A stretch of 64,000 nucleotides of DNA from assembly GCA_001600635.1 (NCBI GenBank), contig BCKL01000010.1, positions 336,747 through 400,746 of the forward strand, read 5' to 3'. The notes beneath the pieces were generated by a model, which saw nothing but the letters and a program-made list of their open reading frames with translations, had not been told where the DNA came from and made no database searches. This document shows positions 54,352-64,000 of this stretch, piece after piece. The DNA comes from Leucosporidium creatinivorum. Lineage: Eukaryota > Basidiomycota > Microbotryomycetes > Leucosporidiales > Leucosporidiaceae. Positions within the stretch are counted from its first letter, which is position 1. Each line of letters begins with the position of its first letter. The translations under genes were made by a program, and so were the position numbers.

Positions 54352-54755
54352 AGGGGGAATGAGGGGAGACAGAGGGAGGGAGGAGAGGGCGCTGTAGGAG
54401 AAGGAGATGGTCGATTGAATGAAACATGGAACGCTCACTCATTTGCCGTGGCAGGCCGCTCGCGAGATGCACCGTCGAGGCTGCTTCCAACTGCTCGGCG
54501 CTCGCTCTTCCGTTCGGCGAGTTCGAACTCGGCCGCTCTCACTGCTCCGCTTCCGCTTCCCACAGCAAGCCGAGTACCGAGTGGAAGCATCGATGCCGGG
54601 TGTACTAATCATCCTACGAGACGATCTGACTAGTACTAGCGCTGTTTCGCCCACCGCACTCGTCCCCGCCCGAGTGGACCTCTTCACTTCACCTCGCGGA
54701 GTGCTTCTCTTGCTCTCTCTCTTCTCTTCTCTTCGTCGCTCTATCAGCTTGAAGG
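54352..54755. other. Intergenic region
   Basis: Promoter of the esterase gene. It ends in a CT-rich leader (CTCTCTCTTCTCTTCTCTTCG near 54711-54731). No gene seen. Confidence 0.35.
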
Positions 54756-57221
54756 ATGAAGCTCAACAGTACTACCAACGCTTTACTCGTCTTCGCTCTC
54801 GTCTCTACCGCTCATGGTGCAGCGATCGTCCCCCGAGCCTCGGCGCCAGAGGTGACGATCAAGAACGGAACGCTGCAGGGCATCTCCATCGCCTCGTTCA
54901 AGCAGGAGGGTTCGTCCCCCTTTCTCTTCTCAGTCTCCATTCCTCGCTGAGCATCATCCAACATCCAACAGCCTTCCTCTCCATCCCCTTCGCCCGACCC
55001 CCGCTCGGCGACCTCCGCCTTCGTCGGCCCCAAAGGCTCAACACTACCTACGACGGCGTCTATGAAGCGAAGGCGTACCCGCCGTTCTGTCCCGGGTTCG
55101 GGAGCGATAATTGGGCGTATGAGGCTAGCGAGGTGAGCTTGCCTTGAGGGGCTCGGCGATCGACTCGATTCGGAGAGCTGACGAGAGTGAAATGATAGGA
55201 CTGCCTTTACCTCAATGTTGTGAGGCCTGAGGGGACGAACAAGGAGTCGAAACTTCCTGTTGGTTTTTGGATCTACGGCGGTGGCTACCAGCAAGGTGGA
55301 TCAGGTAAGTAAAGAAGCGTGCATCGCCGAGCATGGCTGGAGGTCGCCTCGGCGTCGGCGCTCGTTTCCCTGCGTTCCAGGGAAGCTCCCCGCTGACTCT
55401 AATCCCTTTGCTACTTCTTTTGCCCTGCTCTTGCACCTCTCCCAACGCACAGGCGACCACCGCTACAACGGCACCTGGATCGTCGAGCGCTCGGTCGAGA
55501 TGGGCAAGCCGATCATCTACGTTAACATCAACTATCGTACGGCTGCTGGAGGGTTCCTCGACTCGGAGGAGCTCAGGAAGGAGGGAAACACCAACATCGG
55601 CCTGTATGATCAGCGGATGGCGCTCGAGTTCATTCACGAGAATATCGAGGCTTTCGGAGGGGACAAGGAGAAAGTGACTATTTGGGGAGAGAGGTGAGCT
55701 TCTTCGTACCTTCGAGGATGTACCTCGCTGACCTCTCGATCGAACTCCAGTGCCGGCGCCATGTCCGTCTCCTCCCATCTTCTCGCTTACGGCCTTACCT
55801 CCACCCCTCTCTTCCGCGCTGGGATCCTCCAATCCGGCTCTCCCACCACCGAGAACTACAAGAGCGTCAACGAGTCCAAGGCCGCCTACGACTCGATCCT
55901 CAAGGGCGCTGGTTGCTCCAACTCGACTGGCTCCGCCTCGGCGCTCGCTTGCCTGAGGGCCTTGTCGGCCGACGTTTTCAACTCCTCGGTCGCTGGGACC
56001 TCTTGGATGCCGACTATTGATGGTGGCTTCGTACCCGACTACCCGACTAAGCAGCTGGAGGAGGGCAAGTTCGTACAAGTCCCGCTTTTGCTCGGAGGTG
56101 AGAGCTAGCCGAGTCGTTTCATTCTCGCCGACGACCAACTGATTTGATCCTCTCCTCTCTCTCGCCTGCTTTCCACAGCCAACTCGGACGAAGGCACGGC
56201 TTTTGGAGCTCGTGGCATCAACACCACTGAGCAGCTCAAGGGCGCTCTCATTGGCCGATACCCTCATCTTTCCAACTCGAGCATCGAGAAGATCCTCGAG
56301 CTGTACCCCGATGATCCCTCAGTCGGATCGCCTTACAACACTGGAGATGGATACCTCTCGACGGGATTGCAGGACAAGGTGAGCCTGCTCGCCTCTCGGC
56401 GGATTGCTCGGCGCTGATTTTCGCTCTTCGGTTCCGCAGAGGGTACGGCATAACCTTTGCTGCCAAAAACAAATTGATTAAAGCTGACCTTCTGATCGAC
56501 CACAGAGTTGCTCCATCTTCGGCGACATCAGCATGGTCGCCCCTCGCCGTCTTCTCGCCGAGCGTGCCGGCTCGCAGAACCCCGTCTTCTCGTACCGCTT
56601 CAACCAGGTCACGCAGAACATGTCGATGGAGACTGGCGTAAGCTCTCTGGCTTCTTCTCCATAGCTGATCGGAACTGACTCGTCTATACTTTTGATTCGC
56701 CTGTCCGGACCTTCGCACTCCCAGGTCACTCACTTCCAGGTCAGTCGTATTGTACTCTCCCCAGCTTGATGCAGGCAATTCCACTGACTCGTTCCTCCTA
56801 CACAACTCGCAGGAAGTCGCCTACGTCTTCTCCAACCCCCTCCCGACCCAGAACCCTCTCGGCACTCGCCCTACGGACCTCTCTCTCGCCAAGCTCATGA
56901 CGTCGTACTGGATCTCCTTCATCCACGACTTGGATCCTAACGGTAGCAAATGCGAGTATCATCTGTCAGCCCTTTGAGCTCTCGTTTTGTTCTGACACCT
57001 CGCTCGGCGATCGTTTTGCAGACCCCGAAGCGCCCACCTGGCCCGACTACGCCTCTTCCTCTTCAAACATGGTGTTTGAGAGGCAGGCTTCGTACTGTGA
57101 GTCGCTTCCGTTCTCCAGTTAGAGCTCCTTGCTGACCTCGCGACGTTCAGTGGAGGAGGACGACTGGCGCGCCGAGGGCATGGCTTTCATCAACCAGCTG
57201 GGAGAGGAGCTCAGCCACTAA
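54756..57221 (+). CDS. Secreted type-B carboxylesterase/lipase
   Basis: About twelve exons encode a protein of roughly 550-580 residues. A signal peptide ([19 protein letters not shown]) opens it. Family blocks follow in order: [31 protein letters not shown], the oxyanion-hole motif [54 protein letters not shown], and the nucleophile elbow GESAGA, whose Ser codon is split by an intron at about 55693-55750. The acidic residue lies in NSDEGTAFG and the catalytic His in VTHFQEVAYVF. Several NxS/T sites suggest glycosylation. It belongs to the alpha/beta-hydrolases that cut carboxylic esters or lipids outside the cell; the substrate is unknown. Confidence 0.88.
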
Positions 57222-57427
57222 GAACTCACAAGATGTACAACTATAGCTCTCGAAAGCTCAATGCACTCCATCGCAAGGTGAGTAGCGACCGAAAAAGAGT
57301 GGCGAGCTCTGCGCCGAGCCTTGCTCCCGAACCTCGCTTTTTCTCGGAAAACTCTCGGCGATCAAAGACTGCTCGAGAACAGATTCGAGCTGCGTTAAGC
57401 CTTGTACAAACAAACGAACTTCACTGA

Positions 57428-59713
57428 CTACAACTTCGCCTGCACCTGTCCTCCGCCCTGCTGCTTCTCCTGCCCCTGCTGGCCCACCCAAATCTTGCTC
57501 AACGCCTCCTTCAAAATCCTCTTATCCGTCTTGCCGACTCCATTCCTCGGCAGCGCATCTTGGAAAACGACCAACACGGGTACGCAATGCTTCGGAAGAG
57601 CACTGGCGACGAGCTCGATGATCTCTTGCGTCGAGAGCTTGCCGATGAACTCGGGGCGGACGACGACGGCGGCGCTGCGAGAGGATGACGTTAGCAGGGC
57701 ATCCAAAGAGGGGAGGACGGGGGACAAAGCGTACGAGACGAGCTCGCCGAGCTTAGGGTCGGGGACGGGGACTACAGCAGCGTCGAGGACGGCAGGGTGG
57801 CGGTAGATCTCGGTCTCGACCGCGACGGAGGAGACTGCAGCGCGATGGGTCAGCTACAGCGCTTTGGGAGAAGGGCAAGCGTCTAGAACGACTCACTGTT
57901 CTCTCCGCCGCGAATGATAATATCCTTCGCCCTGTCCGAGATGTAAAGGAACCCTTCCTCGTCGACGTAGCCGAGGTCTCCGCTGCTCGTACAAAACATC
58001 AGCTTCAACTCGGCTCTCGGAAGTACAGACGAACACACGTTCGGTAGTGCCCATCAGCAGTGAAGGCCTCTTTCGTAGCCTTCTCGTTCCTCCAGTATCC
58101 GTACGTTCGGCTCACGCCGTGCACGAGGATCTCGCCGACCGAGCCGGTGGGGACCTCAACATCGTGCTCGTCGACAATCTTGAGGGTCGTGACGAAGGTG
58201 GGGAGTCCGGCGGTGGTGGGACCTGTGTCGAAAAGGGGAGGAGGGGGTGAGCCGAGAGCTCCGCGCCGCGGCCGGAGAGAGAGAGCGAAGAACTCACGCA
58301 TGATGTAATCCTCTCCACAAATGCCGGTAGCCATACTACTCGTCTCCGTCGCTCCATAACCCTGACTCGGCACCACCTCCTTGCCCAACTTGCCTTGAAT
58401 CTCCTCCGGCAGGTTCGCCGAGGAAGGCGCTCCTCCCCACGCGATGCTCTCCAGGACATGCTTGCCGCCAGAAGCAAGCTTGACCGCTTCCACGAGCTCC
58501 ATCGCCATGAAGGGGATCCCGCCGCCGTGGGAAATCTTCTCGGCGATGACGATTTGGGCGACCTTGACAATCTCCCAGCGGTGGATGAGGACAATCTGTT
58601 CAAAAGGAGGTCGATGATTAGTGCTGTACAGAACCGAGTGAGCTGAAGGAGACGTAGCTACTCACCCTCATGCCGAGCATCGAGCACAAGCCGAGCGAGG
58701 AGTGGTTGCCGACGGCGTGGAAGAGCGGGACGGCGAGGAGCATGGCCTTCTGAGGGATGTTGGGGTCGGGAGTAGGCATGTCCTCGCCTCGACGGAGGTA
58801 GGCTCGGTTGCCGTCTGCAAAAGGGCGAGGTCAGTGCCGAGGGTCGAGCAGCTCGGCGGAGACGGACTGACTGATGAGCGAGTTGAAGAGGTTGGTCGTG
58901 TAGTTGCGGTGACTACCGACAACTCCCTTGGGTAGACCAGTCGTTCCCGAGGTGAAGAAGATGGTAGCGACGTCCTCCGGGTGGATCTCGACGTCCGGAA
59001 CCGTCTGCTCGGCTCCCTTCCAGCTCGCTACCTCCTTCTCCAAGCTGCTCATGCCCTTCGGCAGATCTCCTCCAGCCCTCATCACCAGCACGTTCCTCGT
59101 CCCTCCCGCCTGATCCATCTCCTCCACCGCTCCTCCTAGGATCTGAGCCCGCTCGGCGTCGAGGATGACGAGCCTCGGGGTCGTAGAAGTGAGGCAGTGG
59201 ATCATGGCGGCGGGAGGCAGCCAAGCGTTGACTGCTACGGAGACGGCGCCAATGACTTGGGATGCCCAGAAGGCGAAGATCCACTCAGGAAGGTTGCGAG
59301 CGCAGATCGCGATGCGGTCGCCTCGGCGGACGCCGTATTTGTGGTAGAAGAGGGCGGCGAGGGCGTCGACGCGGGCATGAGCGTCGGAAGAGGTGTAGCG
59401 CTCGTCTGAGAAGCGGGAGTCAGCGAATAAGTCCGACAAAGGAGGGAGGCGCAAGGACTCACTTTCATAGACGAGGTACTCGCGTGCGCCGAATTCCTGT
59501 AGAGCAGCAGCAAGGTCAGTTTGAGTCGTGTCGCTGGTCTGAGGTAGGACTTCCCTTTGTAGCCTTCCACACTGCCCGAATGGAAGGCGGCGCGTGCTTG
59601 TAAGTCTTGAGCTTGAGTCCCCGAATCTCAGTCTCCTCGAGCTCCCAAGCAGCGCCGGGAGCAGTCATAATGCTGTGGCACTCGGCGAAAGTGCGAGATG
59701 GGAAGTTGGCCAT
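57428..59713 (-). CDS. AMP-binding acyl-CoA synthetase with PTS1
   Basis: About ten exons encode roughly 580 residues. Adenylation motifs are all present: [17 protein letters not shown] (phosphate loop), [64 protein letters not shown] (hinge) and [12 protein letters not shown] with the catalytic Lys. The domain order is that of fatty-acyl-CoA synthetases and 4-coumarate-CoA-ligase-like enzymes, which activate carboxylic acids through acyl-AMP. The protein ends in AKL, a type 1 peroxisomal targeting signal, so fatty acid activation for beta-oxidation in peroxisomes is the favoured role. It is convergent with the esterase gene, 206 bases apart. Confidence 0.9.
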
Positions 59714-60294
59714 GTTGCTGAGTGGTAGAGACGAGTGAAAGTGCAGGAGCAAGAAGAGCGAATGCCGACGCTTGAGTTGATAGGCGAGGTGGGGCTGCAA
59801 GCTCGGCACGGCCGTGATTGGCGACCGGGGGTTCTCAAATGGCTGGGAGAGCAGCTGACTCTTGGGCTCAGCGCTGCACAGCGCGTGGTAACGTACGCAA
59901 GTCATGCTTTTGCTGTAGCCAAGTCCGCCGCTCCGCCTCCTCGGTCTGCAAAGTGCCGAGTTTGCACTGCAAAGACGTCCAGGTCTGATACAGATGGCAG
60001 AGCGATACAGTGCTGCACAGCTGCCTCGCTCTACTGTCTCCGCTGCTCCTTCGCCGCACCAGCGCCGAGAGAGGCGTGGCGAATGCGCCGAAGAAGGGCA
60101 GCGGCGGCGAGGGGAGGGCGAAGGCTGCCTGATGAGCTGCAGAACCTGGTGCGAGTGAAGTCGGATAATAGACCAGCTGCGATACTGAGTAGTGATAGAA
60201 AGCAGACCTCAGAGGTTCGCTGCTCGCTCTTGCTCCTTCGCTTCCCCTGCTCCCGGCGCTCACTTGTCCCTCGACGCGTCTCTCGGCTGTTACG
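59714..60294. promoter_or_regulatory. Divergent promoter of acyl-CoA synthetase and GCP2 genes
   Basis: About 580 bases with no gene seen. Frames open on both strands are short and composition-driven. Confidence 0.4.
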
Positions 60295-63200
60295 ATGGAC
60301 TCGCGCAGGTCAGAATCGCGGCAATCGCGCTCTCGGCCACCTTCTTCCCTCAGCATGCGCCCTCCCTCTTCCCTCTCGTTCGCCGCTTCGAGCTCCGTCG
60401 CTGGCTCCTCTTATGGCGGCGCGCTCCCTCCCAAAACACCCAAGGCTTCAGCTGCACGCTTTGGAGGACTGGCTGAGAAGGATTTACAGAAGGTAAGCTC
60501 GCGATCAGACTCTGTTGGGCAGCAGAGAGCTTACCAGAGCCTTGTTTGGGCGCTCCTCGTCGCTAGATCACCAGCAGCATTCGCACAGCGGTCAAGACGA
60601 CTGGCCACCGCAGTAGAGCTGTACCAGAACCAGAAGATCTCGAGCTCTCAGGCGGCAACGAATCAGTTCGAGGTACGTAGCAAGCTACAGGCAGCTGGAG
60701 CCACGAACTGACCCCTTCGTTCAACCAGAGCCAGCACCAGCAGGCGCCTTCGTAGCAGAGACGTCCTTCTCCCGCGCACCTCTCAACTCTCGACTCCCTC
60801 CCATCTCGCCTCACCGCGTAGCCATCGCTTCGACTTCCCAGCGCCCGAGGAAAGAGACGCGACAGCAGCGCGACGAGTACGACGAGGAGGACCCGCTCGC
60901 TTCGGACGAGGAGGGCAGTTTCGAGGAGGAGGACGATGACGATGTGCTGGCTAGCGAGCGGACCAAGCGGAAACGGGAGGGCTTGGACAAGGAATCGCTA
61001 GCGGGGTTGAGCCCCGAGCTGCAGGAGGCGCTCATCGTCGAGGATCTGCTCTTTGTGCTGATGGTGAGCAGTTAGATGCACCATTTTGAGAGAGCCTGCT
61101 GACTCCCAGCTTCCCCATAGGGCATCGAGGGCCAGTATATCGAGTACGATCCTTCGTACACGCCCGAGGACGACTTTGACCGGCTGCAAGGTGCTCAGTT
61201 CGTTCTGGACCCAACAATAGGTGCACTACAGCCCCACGTCTGGTGTAGGTAACCTCGCTGACCCCTCACTTCGCGCAGAGCCATGGATCGCCTCGGTCGT
61301 CGCTCGCTTCCTGCCCCTCGCAACCTACTACACCTCCATCCACGCCTTTGTCGAGCAATACTCGGTCCTCGAGCACGGTGTCATCAACCATGCTCTCTGC
61401 GCTGCCATCCGCGAGATGCTCAGGGTGCGTTACTCCAACCTCGCGCTTCGGCGTTCATCAGCTGACCCTCGCTCGCTTCGCAGGAGTACCTCATCCTGAT
61501 CGCTCAGCTCGAGCACATGTTCCTCACCTCGCCGACCTTCACTCTCCAACGCTTCTGGTTCTACCTTCACCCAACTCTCCACACCCTCTCCCTCATCCAC
61601 TCGCTCACCTCCGACCTCGTCTCGCTCAACCTTCCCTCCGAGGACGACGACGCCTCTTCCGACGACTCGACAGAGGATGGCTTTGGCGGGGAAGCGATGC
61701 GCGGTATCCTCGACGAGATGAAGGGTGCAGCAGCGGGCATCAAGTCCTCGAGCGAGGGCTGGCAAGGCGGCGTCGCCAAAGGAGGCGAGGTGCTCTACGT
61801 CCTCGCCGATAAGCTCGAGCGTACATCCGGCGACCCAGCAGCACGAGAGCTGTACGGCACTCTCCTCCTCCGCGCCAGTCAGCCGTATGTCGTCATCCTC
61901 CTCGGCTGGATCTCGACGGGCCACCTCTCGGATCCATGGGACGAGTTCATCGTCAAGGAGGGCAAGGGGATCAACCGAGGGAGTCTCGAGATGGACTACA
62001 CGGACGAGTATTGGGAACGGCGGTACACCCTGCGCGATAAGGGTGCGAAGAAGGCGACGACGGGACCAGGAGGAGTCGGCAGGGAACCACCGCGCGAACG
62101 AGGCCTCGCAGGAGGGGCCATCGTTCCGAGCTTCCTCGAGCCGTGGAAGAACAAGATCCTGTTAGCCGGAAAGTACCTCAACGTTATTCGTGAGTGCGGG
62201 ATCGAGATTGAGCCGCCGGAGGGGGCGACTTCCCAGGCCGACGAGCTCGTCGCGATGAACAAGGAGAGGTGCGTTCCATCTTCCAGCTCCCTTCTGAGCA
62301 GCCGCTGATCCCGTTTCCATACCGCAGCTTTTTCAAGCGCATCGACGAGGCCTACACTTACGCCAACAAGAAGCTCTTGCGACTCCTGCTCGAGGAGCAA
62401 CACCTCGTCTCTCGGCTCAAGTACGTTCTCCCTCGCACCCGACAGGCCCATCGGCCCTAACCTCCTACATCGCAGGTCCATCAAGCAGTACTTCTTCATC
62501 GACCACGGCGACGCCTTCACCCACTTCCTCGACCTCGCCAAGCACGAACTCAGCAAGAAGCGCAAGCACGCCTCGGAGAGCAAGCTGCAATCGCTTCTCG
62601 AGCTCGCTCTGCGGCATCCCTCGTCGGCATCGGCCAGCGACCCCTTCAAGGACGACCTCAAGGTCGGTCTCGGCGGCTCGACCCTCACCGAGTGGCTCGT
62701 CAAGATTGTCAATGTCAGCGGCGCTTTTTCGGGCGAGGATGGTGTCGATGCGCTGGGGACGGGGATGATGGAGGAGGGCAAAAAGGAGGAGCAGCAGGGT
62801 GTGGATAAGACGAGTTTGCATGGTGAGCTTGCTTTATCTGTCTTGTCGCCGTTCGGAGCTGATCCGAATCACCATCCCCAGCCTGGGAAGCCTTCACCCT
62901 CGACTACACCGTCAAATTCCCTCTCTCACTCGTCATCTCCCGCAAGACCATCCTCCGCTACCAACTCCTCTTCCGCCACCTTCTCCAGCTCAAGCACGCC
63001 GAACGAGTCCTCGCCGAAACCTGGACCGAGCACACCAAGTCCCCTCTCTGGCGCAAGCGGTCCATCTACCCCGAGCTCGAAAAGTGGAAGCTCCGCGTCT
63101 TTGGACTGCGAGCGAGGATGTTTGCGTTCGTGCAGCAGATGTACAGCTTTGCTGTCAGTGGGGTGCTCGAGGTCAACTGGACGACGTTGGAGAAGAAGTT

Positions 63201-63713
63201 GGAGAAGGTCGAGACGGTCGATCAGCTGCTGAGGGATCATGTCGATTTCCTCGATACGTGCTTGAAGGAGTGTCTTCTTACGAACGAGAAGCTGTTGACG
63301 GTGAGTTGGCCTTTGCGCTCGTTTCGCGCTCGGTGCTGAAGCTAACCTTTTCGCTTGCCTCTTCGTAGCTGCACAGCAAGCTCCTCACCGTCTGCACCCT
63401 CTTCTGCTCGTACACCGCCCACTTCACCGGCGTCGTCGCCAAGGTGCAAGCCGAAGCTGAGGCAGCCGGAGGCGATTGGAGCAAAGTAGCCTTCTCTAAG
63501 CAGTGGGACTTCCTCGACAAGTGAGCTCGCTCTTCCCCTTGGCTCTCTAGCCTTCTCGCTGACCCGCTGCACTCGTACAGGTTCGAAGCCAACTTCAATC
63601 ACCACAACAAGACGAACCTGGATCGCCTCACCTACCACGCTTCGCGCGAGAATGCCCAGCTCCTTCCCCTCGTCGTTCGCCTTACCAACCTCAAGATCAA
63701 CTCGCAGCCCTAG
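60295..63713 (+). CDS. SPC97: Gamma-tubulin complex component 2 (GCP2/Spc97)
   Basis: About twelve exons encode roughly 900 residues. The N-terminal 180 residues are Ser/Pro-rich, then acidic (DEYDEEDPLASDEEGSFEEEDDDD). The first GCP domain starts at SPELQEALIVEDLLFVLMGIEGQYIEY and includes WIASVVARFLPLATYYTSIHAFVEQYS and LYGTLLLRASQPYVVILLGWISTG, with DPWDEFIV. The second domain has YFFIDHGDAFTHFLDLAKHEL, LDYTVKFPLSLVISRKTILRYQLLFRHLL and MFAFVQQMYSFAVSGVLEVNW. These are signature blocks of GCP2. The protein joins GCP3/Spc98 and gamma-tubulin in the complex that nucleates microtubules at the spindle pole body. The gene ends with LKINSQP and TAG. Confidence 0.93.
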
Positions 63714-64000
63714 TCCTGCGCTCGTCGACCCCTTCGGCGTCCTTTCCAGCCTCTCGGCGCTCGGCGGCTCTTCCTTCGATATTCTCCTTACCTTGTTTTT
63801 GCCCTCTTTATCTCGCTCGCCGTTTAGTCTTAGCACTCGAGCAATGTACTGTTAGTTTACCAGACTCATCACAGACGCGCCTGGACGTTGAGTTGGGATC
63901 GCCCTTCGCGAGACGTGGGGCTCTGCGAACCGTCTCCAAGTCGCGTACGCTCGAGAAAACCCGCTCTTCTCTCTCTCCTCTTATCTGAACCAGCAACCAT
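63714..64000. other. 3' flank of GCP2 gene to window end
   Basis: Terminator region of the GCP2 gene; no further gene is recognised in these 287 bases. Confidence 0.35.

Overview
The window is nuclear DNA of a GC-rich, intron-dense basidiomycete fungus. A red or cold yeast of the Microbotryomycetes (Pucciniomycotina) is the best guess. The gene content is purely eukaryotic: Sm protein, calmodulin, WASP, gamma-tubulin complex protein, RPL24. Almost every gene is cut by short introns of about 37-95 nt, with GTGAGY or GTRCGT donors, a GCTGAC-type branch site and a CAG/TAG acceptor. No operons, tRNA genes, rRNA, CRISPR arrays or virus-derived elements were recognised. Exon coordinates come from reading splice sites and checking phase by hand. 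Where phase did not close, this is stated.

Layout. 0-6.8 kb: an Arg/Ser-rich splicing-factor-like protein, SmE, a small cysteine-rich secreted protein, a PMP3-type membrane proteolipid and a Ser-rich protein. 8.6-15.2 kb: a protein with a PP1-docking-like motif, a TLC-domain membrane protein and a secreted AA14-like copper monooxygenase. 15.6-20.5 kb: a coiled-coil ORF and the HEAT-repeat protein RTP1/TANGO6. 21.8-25.7 kb: an F-box-like gene, a broken fusion of a helix-turn-helix-like gene with an F-box gene, and a broken stand-alone copy of the helix-turn-helix-like gene. 26-33.4 kb: a four-helix membrane protein, a truncated second copy of the AA14-like gene, a small subunit of serine palmitoyltransferase and two unknown proteins.

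33.7-41.1 kb is the most striking part: a giant inverted repeat with arms of about 2.76 kb around a 1.87 kb spacer. Each arm carries a complete NADPH-type SDR reductase gene. The inner end of the repeat cuts RPL24, so the right side has an intact RPL24 and the left side has only its last two exons. All five differences seen between the arms lie in the RPL24 tail; the other 2.54 kb appear identical.

41.6-64 kb: a cytochrome-b5-fused sphingolipid desaturase, two divergent PhzF-family genes (one apparently without the catalytic Glu), an F-box/LRR-like protein, two poorly understood genes, calmodulin, a WASP homologue, a secreted carboxylesterase, a probably peroxisomal acyl-CoA synthetase, and GCP2/Spc97.

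Themes. Lipid metabolism recurs (SPT small subunit, delta-8 desaturase, TLC protein, acyl-CoA synthetase). Calmodulin and WASP share one divergent promoter region. Recent duplication and decay are visible at three places: the AA14 pair, the helix-turn-helix/F-box cluster, and the SDR/RPL24 palindrome.
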